Assembly (NCBI RefSeq): GCF_004027225.2
Contig: NC_044278.2
Coordinates: 61,392,243-61,456,242, forward strand
Direction of reading: 5' to 3'
Source: Strigops habroptila
Taxonomy: Eukaryota; Chordata; Aves; Psittaciformes; Psittacidae
Length of the DNA: 64,000 nt
The notes under the pieces were generated by a model. It made no database searches. It was not told where the DNA came from and was given only the letters and a program-made list of their open reading frames with translations. Below, piece after piece: positions 47,901 to 59,900 of this stretch. Each line of letters opens with the position of its first letter. Positions within the stretch are counted from its first letter, which is position 1. Both the position numbers and the translations under genes were made by a program.

Positions 47901-50900
47901 TAAACTCTGTTTGTGCCAGCAGTACTTCTGATCTGGTTATAAAGCCGCATGCTGAAAGTACTGGGCCTACTCTGGAATGGGATAACTATGATTTGCGTGA
48001 AGAAGCATTGGATGATAGTGTAAGTAGTTCTGTATATGCATCACCTCTTGCAAGTAGCCCTGTAAGGAAAAATCTGTTTAGATTTGGAGAGTCTACCACA
48101 GGTTTTAGTTTCAGCTTTAAATCTGCCTTGAGCCCATCCAAATCTCCTGCCAAACAGAACCAGAGTAGAACATCAGTAGGCACAGATGAAGATTCTGATG
48201 TTACTCAAGAAGAAGAGAGAGATGGGCAGTACTTTGAACCTGTGGTACCTCTGCCTGATCTTGTGGAAGTGACCAGTGGCGAGGAAAACGAGCAGGTTGT
48301 CTTCAGTCACAGAGCTAAGCTCTACAGATATGACAAAGATGCTAATCAGTGGAAAGAGAGAGGTATTGGGGATATCAAGATACTACAGAACTACGACAAC
48401 AAACAAGTACGTATTGTAATGAGAAGGGACCAGGTACTAAAACTCTGTGCCAACCATAGAATAACACCAGATATGAATATACAACAAATGAAAGGATCTG
48501 ATAGAGCATGGGTATGGACAGCATGTGACTTTGCAGATGGGGAAAGGAAAGTAGAACTTCTAGCTGTCCGATTCAAGCTGCAAGATGTTGCAGACTCATT
48601 TAAGCAGATTTTTGATGAAGCAAAGCATGCCCAAGAGAGAGAGACATTGATAACCCCTCTTTCTTCTCGTGCCAATACGCCAAAGGAATCTCCCTGTGGT
48701 AAAAATGCTGTAGCTGTATTGGAAGAAACTACCAGAGAAAGAACTGACCTCAGCCATGGTGATGATACTTCTGATGCAACTGCAGAGGTTGCAGAGGTGT
48801 CCAGCACTTCAGAAACACCAACAAAAACAGTGGTTTCTCCTCCAAAGTTTGTATTTGGATCTGAATCTGTCAAGAGCATTTTTAGTAACGAAAAGTCGAA
48901 GACATTCACATTTGGAAATACTTCAGCTACTGGTTCTCTCTTTGGCTTCAGCTTTAATCCTCCAAAAAAGAATGAAGACCATATTCCAGTGGCTCAGAGC
49001 ACAGCCCGGAAAGAACTGGAAGTTTCTGAACCACCAAAAAGCTCTAGTGCTCCTCAGAAGCCTCTAGACAGCAAGGTAGAAAAATTGCCTACTTCAACAC
49101 AAGATGGACCCTCGAACTTCTCATTTAGAATTATGGAAAAAGGTGAGTGTCAGTTGAACTAGTAATTTGTTCAACCATGCAAGTTACTAAGCAGTCATCT
49201 CTATGCTATTCCTTACTCTTTGTTGTCTTGATAATATGTAGTTCTGTTCAGTTGTAATGCGGATACCCGTGTCTTCACAAGTTCTCAAGAGTTTCAACTA
49301 AAGGAGTGAATTTCAATTCATAATTATTTTCCCATAAAAATGAAAGTGTGTGATGCAAGATGGAGTTTTACTGATTAGTAAGAAAGGGGATTTCAAATAG
49401 GAGCTATAACTTTGAAGTGCTGTACCTGAATCTCAGGATTAAATGTTCAAAGAAGCAGTGGATTCATTTTTTGAGACTTAAATAGGTAGTTGGATTGGTA
49501 GTGTATGTACCTGGGCCTTTGCTCTGAGTGGTAAAGTGTGAGAACAGCAAATGTATGCTTCAGCTAAACTTTGAGTTATCCCTGTGGTTGAACAGATGGG
49601 TGTTCTAAAACTACTCTTTATATGTATGTTTAAAGTCTTAATTATTGGCCTCTGCAATTTCAGATGTGTAGTTTAAATAACACTAGATGTTAGCCTCTTT
49701 CCTTAGCCTGAAAAGAGATCGTGTGATTATATCCTCAATTATATAGTTTCTGACACTGCATGAAAAAGATGCACTTGCAGAAGTTGTGGCTGCAACTTGA
49801 TCGCTATAAAGTGATGAAGTGTCTTTGTGACAAGAATGGGACTTACTACCATTTTAATGGTAGAGTGCTCTTTTTTTTGAAGGCTTCATGTGCTGCTTCC
49901 CATCAGTGCAAAACTGTTTAATCAGATAATAAGTTTTTAATTTACATACTAGTCTCCAGAACTATGAAGACACATGCTGTCTGTTTATTAACTAAAGAAT
50001 AATAAAGTGACGTGGCAGAAGATAGCTGCAGTCTCTTCATATGGGTTGGATAAGCTTGCGTAGAATTAACAGATGAAATTTCCTGCTGTGAAATACAACT
50101 ATGGAATGCTTCCAGAACTTGGATAAGTCTGTTTTACCCATTTAAAATTCCAGGTAAACACTTATATCCAAATGATTTATTTTTTTAGGATTTAATTTTA
50201 GCCTTTTTAAATCTAATCCAATGGCCTTTTGGACAAGCACGCCTTCTTTGCAACCTGATAGTAAAGGTATTTATGTACTGCACTGAATGTGTGATACTGA
50301 ATGTGTGATCAAAACACTTGAGCAGGCATGGACAGTAACCTAACTGTGGCAAAGCAGTTGGCTCAGTAATCCTTATAATTAACATGCATGCTGAAGAAGA
50401 GTACTTAAAATTGTGTGTTTGACTACTGTGTTTGTCCTACTGGAGAATGTCTCTAGCCCTTACTATGAGCTAGCACAATGGATGGCCCTGTTTAAGCTGC
50501 CGGCTTCTGCTTGCCTTATTTTCTTGCACTTCTCTGGCACAGTTTTACTGAACATGCACACTGGATCTCTCAAATTCCGCTTTTCTAAAGAAATTAAATT
50601 CTCCTGTTGTTTTTAGAGAATACATTTCTTAGTGCCTGAGGTCTTCGCCTTCCATGAGATATGCTTGAAGATCTCAAGACAGGTTATACAGTAGTATGCT
50701 TGAATATATTTAGCCTCCCTGTTGGAAATGCTTAATTCAGTTTCCAGATCATCAATGTTAACTGCACTTTTAAAAACAAGGTGCATGCAGACAGGAGAAA
50801 GGCAATAGCTAAAGAGTTGGCTATGTATATATACTTCATGTATAATGTGAAGTGCACCTCAGCTGGCCAGACATCTTTTGCTGAGTAACCAGTTTGTTTA

Positions 50901-53900
50901 TATTCAGAATCTGTAACCAAAACTGTTACAGCTTGTAGTTCGATTATATGTCATTATAAGATGTTACTAACTGTGCTTCTTGAAAGTATGCTTGCTGTAA
51001 GCATAATTAACTTACACAGTTCAACAGCATTTTAGTTTTAAAAAGTAAATTTTTAATCCAGTCTGCACAAAACAGTCTTTTGTGTCTTACATTGTTGAAA
51101 AATATCAACATGTCATTCCAAACACCATTTTCCCAAAATCGTATTTCTGGAGAAGCTGTTCTTATCTAAACACTGAACACCTGTGTATATGATCTAAGTC
51201 AACTGTTCTGTTTTTAGGCACCCCTGTGCATGGAGTTTATTAACAATTAAGTTTTAATTTTTCCTCATTCAATGTCCATAATGTGAAGTGATTAAGCATT
51301 CTGTGCCAATGCATATGTGCAAGAACTGCTGCTGCCTCAGGTTGATTCTGTTTTTATACTGGGGATGTGTGAGGGGGTGTGTGTGTGTATTTAAAAAAAC
51401 CCAAACAAACTAAATATGCCTTGCTAGTACTTCAGAGTGTTCTTCACTTTTACTTTTCTGCTAACAAAGATATGATTATATACTTAGTGATTACATACAG
51501 TTGATAATTGTCTTCAGTGTAGCTTTTTGGTGGCTTTGTGTTGAGCTTTGGCTTAATAATGAATGACTTTGAGAAGCCTACTCAGTGTAAATATAATCTG
51601 AGGCTTTCTCATGGGGGATGTCTTTCAGGGAGCAGCTTCTAAATTGTGCTAGAGTAGTATTCAAAAGAAATATAACCTCACAGTAGTTCTGCACCTCCAT
51701 GCAAAAGTACTGAAGCTTTTCTCAGGTCAGGTCATGAGCTTTTTGCAAGTGCTTTATGAGTGAATCAGAGTTGACAATTGCATGTTACTGTATCAGTTAC
51801 ATGCATTAAGATTTAAACTGGTGCTTTTCTCTTATATCCAGAAGAAAGAAAGAAAAAATAATCAGTATTGTGACTAGCTAGATATTTAGGCCTACCTGGT
51901 ATTAATGTCAGTTGAAACAAAAGCAAAAATACAATTCACCAGTGAAAAGAACTGTTGTGCATGACATTGTCCTCTATTTTATTCCTTCCATATACTAACG
52001 ATGTTTTGTGTGGATTTTTTCCCCCAAGTAGAAAGTTCTATTATCACAAACCCAACAGTCTTTTAAGAATGTGTTGTACGTATGCATGGCTCTTGGTTTT
52101 CATGGCTGCCTGTGAAAAATATATTTAAGCTGTTTGCAGCATTTTTGAATAAGAAAAGTTAACTTTCTTGTGGGGAGAGTGAGTAGAAACTGAGTTAACT
52201 GAACCAGTTAACATCTTGCTCAGTCTTCCTATTCTGAGGGCAAATACATGCTATAACCTTAATCTTTATTGTTGAACCGTTTTGAGTGGATGTTTGGAAC
52301 ACTAGAATCTTAATCCAGTGGTGTGTGATAGATCATCTTCATGGAGAACTTTACCTATGGATTAAGCTGCAGTGACTTTTTAATGTATTTGTCTTATTCA
52401 GCTACTTTGCACAAAGGCTACTGAAAGAGACTGCATGTTAGTTCTTTGGGAAAGCTGCCTGTTGAATATAATGGACTGTATCATCTGTTGCCAGGATCTT
52501 CTAGCTAGCTTTATACTGCTCAGCTTAAAGGAAGCTCACACTTGTACCATCTACCTGACTGACTTTGGAAGAGTTTTTTTTTGTTGTTGAAGATAGATTT
52601 CACTTTTTGAAAATTCTCTGATCTTAAGAAAAACTTTTTTTTTTTTTTGTTGTAACCTTTAATGGCTGTAAAACTAAATACTGCACACTTAAACCTCTGT
52701 GGTGAACTTGGTGCAAATTTACTCAGTCCAACTGAGACACTTGCTTAGCTAATCTGAGAGAAACCACATGCTAATATGCAGGATATCTGAATATCTTCAT
52801 GACACAGTTTGAGCTATTGGTATTTAATGATTAATTTGAAATCAAAGGGAGAGTCAACTGGGGCAAAGGTTGGGGAGGGAACACTTTGGGTAAAAATGTC
52901 TTAAATTTTAACTAGTACTTTGGACTTTGCTCTTCTACTATTCTCTATATTGCTCTTAATCTACTGGAAAATTCTAGTGGTAAAAACTACTTTTAAAAAG
53001 CAGTTTTATTTTAGTGTGTCAGTGGCTCAAAGGGCCTGTCTATAAACATTGCAGTTCTCTTCTGTCCTGGTCTCCTCTTGCAATAATGAATATCAAGTTG
53101 CATGAGCAGGAAGATTGATGTTCCTCAGGAAGTAAGCAGTGGCCTGCTTCCTAGATGACGATTTAGGTTCCCACTGACTACTTTGTGCCACAAAATTACC
53201 AAGTATTTTCCAATGAAATAAACAGTGAGCTTTTAAGAACACACTTCAAATTCTCCTGACTAGTTTAACTCAAACCTGGAGAATGTTAACACATAGGTTG
53301 ACATAATAAAGCAATCAAAGTGTTCTTTGATAAATGGATATTGATGTGCTTATGGGGTAATTCTTATACCTTTACTCACTAACTCTTCCTCTCAAAACAA
53401 CACTAAAACCCAACCCAAACAAACAAAACCCCACCCAAAGAATACATGAGGCAGTTTGCTCTAGGCCGTGCTTTCAGCTTTAACCTTTGATAATGCACTG
53501 GGGTTTTGGGTTAGGTTTGGTTTTTGTTTTTTGGTTTGGTTTTTTTTTTGGTTTGTTTTGGGTTTGTTGGTTTGGTTTTTTTTTGGTGGGAGTTTGTTTT
53601 GGGTTTGTTTTGTTGTTTTCTTGTTTGTTTTGGTTTTGGTGTTTTTCTTTCTATTTTTTTCAATACAAGTGGAATGGACAACTTAATGTTGAAGGAGAGA
53701 GGAGAAAAAGCTGTAATAAAACTGATAGTGGTATTTGTTGTTGCTAGAAAAGCTAGTTAAATTGGCTGAAATCAGTATTTTCTCTTGTTCAATGAAGTGG
53801 AGATAAAAATTACTTTACTTTTGTAACAGTAGCAGTTTCAGTAACAGCTGTTATGGTAAATAAAAAGCTCAGATTTCCCGTAGGTGATCTGAAACAAGTT

Positions 53901-56900
53901 CTGTTGAGTATTTTCTAGAACTTAAAGCACTTCTAAGCAATGCAGTAGGACATGTTGCTGTAGACAACTTCGCTTTTTTCAGGCCTGAAGTTTGCCTCCA
54001 CCCCTAGATAACACCTCTATCACTCTTCTCCATAGACATATTGCTTGACATGAGGACTTAATCCTTATAACAGTATAAAGAAGCAGGCTTGTTTCTGTTC
54101 TGATACTTGGAATTCCAAAGGCAATAGAATAGGATGTAATTGGGCTTGCAGGATAGAATTTCCTAACGGGATGCCCTGTCCTAGCATCCTGTAACTTTGA
54201 TTTTTGTTTCCTGTGGGTCAACAGAATTATATATGGGCTCCAAATGTATTTTTAACTGCCTTAGAATGAATTCAGTTCTGTAATAATGGCAATATAGGGC
54301 TAATGTTATTCCCTGTTCTGAAATTGCTCAGTTTTAATGGTTCGTTCAATTTCTGTAAAAAGCTGAGAAGACAACAACGTCTGAAGATGATCTTCCATCT
54401 GATGAGGTTACAATAGTTTACGAATTAACACCTACCCCTGAACAGAGAGCTCTCGCTGGCTTTCTCAAGCTACCTTCAACATTCTTCTGTTACAAGAATA
54501 AGCCTGGATACGTGAGTGACGAAGATGATGGTAAGGAGTGCCAAAGTTGATCTTTGTGTTGTCTTTTTTGGGGAGAGGGTGTAATACACGGCACTGGTGT
54601 GGCCGCACCTCACACACTGGGTGTGAATACTTTATTTTTTTGCTCAATAGGAAATAATCCTGTCATATTCCATATGGCCAAAGATTTACAGGTCTCCAAG
54701 ACAGAATAATACAGTGGAGGCCCAGGAATGGCTAAAGGGAATTAGTATTTATGGTGTTTTATGGTCATTGACACTTATATTACCAATGCAATTGTTTAGG
54801 TAAGACTAAATAATTGGGTATTTGAGCAAGAGGCTTACTTCTGCAGCTGTTTTTAGAGACAAATACGAGGCAGTTTTTATCAAAAAGGAACATGCTCAGG
54901 TTCCCATTCCCTAAGTGCTAGACTAATGGCTTATTTTTCTCCTAAAGCAAATTCCTAATGCTAAAACTGGACATATTTTATATCAAATCTTATTGCATGC
55001 AGCTAAATTACTCTTCATTTATTCAGCAGCAAGTATGTTAAATGGAATTTCTGAAGCATTGTATTCAACAGAAAATTGGAGAAAACAAGACCCTGCCCAC
55101 AGATACCTGAGCTTGCTAGTTTTTATCTAAAAGATCTTCAGTATTTCTTCCCGATTCTGTTCAGTGATATTCTTAATAAAATCACTCAATAAGAAATGTG
55201 CTTTCTGAAAACAAAGCCTGTAACAGTCTAGGCTGAGAAAAGTGTCAATAGCACACCAAAGCACATGTATGCAATATAGGAAATGAAAGTTTACTTGCTG
55301 ACCTGTGGAACTCTTAAAACATAAGCAAAAAGTATGCATGCTTGCTAGGCTTATGAGTTGGAAGGGCTTTGCAGACTTCTCAGTACTCTGTACTGAGAAC
55401 TTAGAACTTACACTTGTTTCCTGTATTTAAGATGAAGACTATGAAACAGCTGTTAAGAAACTTAATGGAAGACTGTATCCCAGTGATTCAGGAAAGAAAA
55501 AGAAGTTGCAAGATCCTGTAAAAGGTATGTCTTAAAACATAAAAAGCAAAAGAAATTTTAAACTCTAAATCCAAAGGACACAGGGCACTGAGGTTAATTT
55601 TGTTTCCTGAGATAGTTTTTAGAAGCAATGATGCTGAGCTCAAAATAGAGCTTTAAGCTCAGTACATCGAACTGTAGTTAGCAGTAAAGTGGTACCTGAA
55701 TGAGAAATGTACGTTTCAGGTGGCCTCTAACAAGAACATCAGAGTGTCTTCCTACCTTAAGCCCCTTCCGAACATGAAGAATTCAGCTTGGTGTGATGCT
55801 GTGCAACACAAAAGTTGTCTGTATCTTTGAATACCTGCTACTTCTGCAGATAGTCAATTTAACTTAAGCTTATGAGTTAATACTGTTCAATTAAGAAAAA
55901 AGGATACTTTGTCTTTATACTAAAAATACAGGTGTAGAAGATTGAATTTGCTGCTCATGTTTATGTCTGCTTTGGGTATGCCTCAGAGTTTAGTGTTGCA
56001 TAACAGAAAATCTGGGTAGATACTTCTAGAACTGAAGTTTGGGGTTTTTTTTTGAGGATATGTGCTAGAAAGAGCTGGTATATGTCAAGTTGTCTGATAT
56101 ATGAGCAGATGCTGAAGGAAGCTATTAGTACTGGCAACTGCCAGATGAACTCTTCATCATTGCATGGAAATTTCATGATATCCATAGGAAACCAGGTATG
56201 ATGAATGACCAATTCTAGTCAGCCTGAGTGGAGTTAAGTAAGTTAGTCTTCACTTTCACTGTTTAAACAGCAGTGCTATTTGAAAAAACTCTTGAAGTCT
56301 TATTTCAAGTTGCTCTGGCTATCATGAGGTTATTTTATAATTTAGGTGTGAAAAAATTACTTTGGTGTTTAGCAGCCTTCCCAGCTATTTTCCACTGATT
56401 TTTATTCTTTGCAGTAGGCATCACAGGAAAAAGTGAATTCAACAATGAAGGAGAATGTGCTACTACTTGGGAAGAGAAACCAGCTCCTGAGGAGAAGGCT
56501 GAAGCAGAAACTCTTGAGGTTCCTTCTACATCTGTCTGTGGTGTCAGCAGTGATACTGAGGATGACAGTCCAGAAGACTTCCAGGCAGAAGTTAAAACTC
56601 AAACAAAAGTAAGAACTAAATCTTTATTATTTCTGATTAAACTTGTACAGTTACCTCATCTACATGCTTATATAGTTTTCACCTTGTGAGAACTAAAACA
56701 TCCAGTGGGGAAAAACTGTTTGACTCTTGGCTGTGCCTCAAATCTTTGCCAACACTGAAAGAGAAGCTGAGATCTAAAGTTCCTTGGGAAGAGAAAGGAG
56801 GTACAGCTGTTCTCATAAATTATAAACTGCTTTGGCTAGTAAAATCACTCCTAATGCTGTGTATAAATAATTTCAGGAAGTAATAGTTGGGTTTTTTGGG

Positions 56901-59900
56901 GTGTGGTTTTTTGGTTGGATTTTTTTTTTTTTTTTTTTTTTTGAAAGCATACTCCTTCAAAGATACTCCAGTTTTTTGTCAAGTTAATGTCCTTGTGTGT
57001 TCTGTGTAATGGAAAAACGTCAGAAAGCTTCTAACAACAATTTTCCTTGACATTCTCTTTTTTTTTTTTTTTGTCTAAAATGACTATTAAGCCTCCTGAG
57101 AGGTGGTGTGAATACTAGGCTCTTCTAGCTTATTTCCTTATTACTTTGCTTTTTTTATTAATCTCAGGAGAATGAGGTTACAAGCTCAAGTGACTTAGTC
57201 TGTACCAGTGAGGGAGAGGTGCCTACTCCATCAACCAGTGAAGTGACAGTATTTGCCCAGTCAGCTCCCAACAGTGAAGAACCAGATTCCACCACAGAAA
57301 CTGTATGTGTATCACAGACTGGATCAGGAGCTGAGGACACACCTGTAGACTTGTCAACTAAAAAAAGTGATTCAGACTCTTCACAGTCAACACAAGGTAA
57401 GGTCAGGGGTATGTTCTGTTTGTTTGGGGTTTTTTTGGTAGGCACTTCACTATGGTATTCTGTAGATGAGTTTATGTAATGTAGAATGTGGTTGCTGCCC
57501 TGGAGAGAAGTAGTACTAATATGGAAGTAGAAGCATGAGTAGTAAAATCATGACTGGGGGTTAAAATTACACATATCAAATTGTGGTATGTTCAAATGGT
57601 ACTACTACAGAGTAATGCTAGTGTCTATTGTGTAATTTATAGATGATGTAGTTTCTCATTAGTTTACTGATAAATACTGCATAAATACTTTCTAGAGTTC
57701 TGTGAATCTGCACAGAATTAGCATGCCAGAACTATCTTGCGCCATCTTGAGCCCTCTTTATAAACCATAATTAATGACTGTTACAAGCGTCATGCAAACT
57801 TTAAATTTATTGGAAGGTAAAAATACTGTAGTGACTCCTCCAGTTTATTCTTGTGACTACATAATATTAAACACATTTTCTTTAAGAAAGGCAGAGAAAA
57901 ACCTTTGACTTTTCCCTCTTCTTTGATAGAAACCAGAGTCATCTCATTTGGTTTCGGCAATACTGCAGGCTTGTCATTTGCAGATCTGGCTTCCAAAAAC
58001 TCCGGAAACTTTGCTTTTGGCTCAAAAGGTGAGTTAAACTATTCTCTGAGACAGACACTCACCTAGACTTTTGTTTCATAAAACACACCTTTTGTGCACC
58101 AAATTTCTACTGATAATCAGTTATCAACAGTTTTTAGCAAGTTTTTGTCACGAAATAAAAAATCCACAAAGCTTAAAATACAACTCTCTTAATTGTAGAT
58201 AAAAACTTCAAATGGGCAAATACAGGAGCAGCTGTGTTTGGAGAGACAGCCTGTAAAGCAGATGAAGATGAAGGTGGTAGTGATGATGAGGTGGTACATA
58301 GTGATGATATCCACTTTGAGCCGATTGTGTCCTTACCAGAGGTAAGGTGACTTCTGGCATATAAACTGATATTAAGATAAGCATGTCTGCTAACACAGCA
58401 AGTTTCTTAAAATGCTTTGCTTAACTAACTTTGCTTTCTGTGTTGAGTGCTTTATTCTGTATTTCTTGCACTGCCTATGTAGAAACACCTGCTGTTTTAA
58501 ATCCTAGTACAGCTTAGCACTGGGGAATTGTCTGGTGCATCAGTTAAAATCTTCAACTTTTATTTCATTATACCTTGACCAAATTCATGCATGTAAGTTG
58601 TAAAAGCTAAACCTGATACATTGTAGCACATTTGAAAACCAAGAGGGGCAACCGAATAACTGTTCGTGCCAATACAACTCAGCTGTGGCTTTGTATCGAT
58701 GACTTGTAGATTAAGCTCTGAGAAAGCCATGCCTTTAATGAAAAGTAAAACTTTTATTTAGAAAGTTTTACTCTAAACTAGGCAAGAGATTTCTAGAATC
58801 ACTAAGCAATAAAGATGTAGTACAATTAACCTAACTTTGTTAGTTTGAAAATAAATTGGTTTTCAAGAAGGAGGAGAACCTTCAGCTTTGAAGGTAGCCT
58901 TATAAGCTACTGAGTGAGGCTTCACATGGTTCATGTCTTGATTTGGTATTAAGCTGTAGCATGCCTAATAACCATTTCACATTTTTCTGATGTTACACCA
59001 TCTGGCACAGTTGAATTCTAGGTTAGTATAATTATTAAGCAAAATAAACAATACAGCTGTCAGGCCTCAGTTTGTTATTCTTTGTTGGTGTTTGTTCAAA
59101 TGCAGAAATCAAGTTCTTCAACAGTGTTAAAAAAGTAATGCCTGGAATGATAATGTAACTTCAATTCTCAGTATGCACATCATTCAGCAAACCCGAAACT
59201 TTTCCTTGCCAGAAACTTGCCAGAACATCTGATAGTGGGTTTTTATTTTTCAGAAAAGAAAAAAAAGAAACCAAACCAAAATCAAACACACACAGAAAAA
59301 ACAACCAAAAAAACCCCAAACAAACAGAAAAAACCCCACTTGCAAATAAAACCCAACAAACACCCACCAAAACCATATGCAGCATGGCAAAGTAGTATTG
59401 CAGTGCTATAATTAATCTCAAATAGTGGAATTTGTTGGGCTCTTAAATGTGGAAAAGCCTAGGCATGTACTACTCATTTTGGTGTGTGATGAATATGGTG
59501 TTGGAGAAAGGAACACATTGAGTAATTTTCCATATTAGTATGTCAGAATCATCATAAGTGTATATAATACTGTTAAGTATCATTGATGACAGCAGCTCTC
59601 TGGTTTTTAGGTGGAAGTAAAATCTGGAGAAGAAGATGAAGAAATTCTTTTCAAAGAGAGGGCAAAACTTTACAGATGGGACAGGGATGCTACTCAGTGG
59701 AAGGAGCGTGGTGTTGGGGAGATAAAGATCCTCTTCCATACACAGAAGAAATACTATAGAGTCCTAATGAGAAGAGACCAAGTTCTTAAAGTCTGTGCAA
59801 ACCATGTCATCACCAAAGAAATGAACTTGGTGCCCTCTGATACATCAAACAATGCTTTAATTTGGACAGCCACAGATTATGCTGGTGAGTTTTTTTGCAG

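Noticed and set aside
53468-53760. Phe/Gly/Leu-rich membrane-like open frames ([14 protein letters not shown] type)
   Set aside because: They are translations of the G/T-rich low-complexity tract in three frames and not a transmembrane protein.
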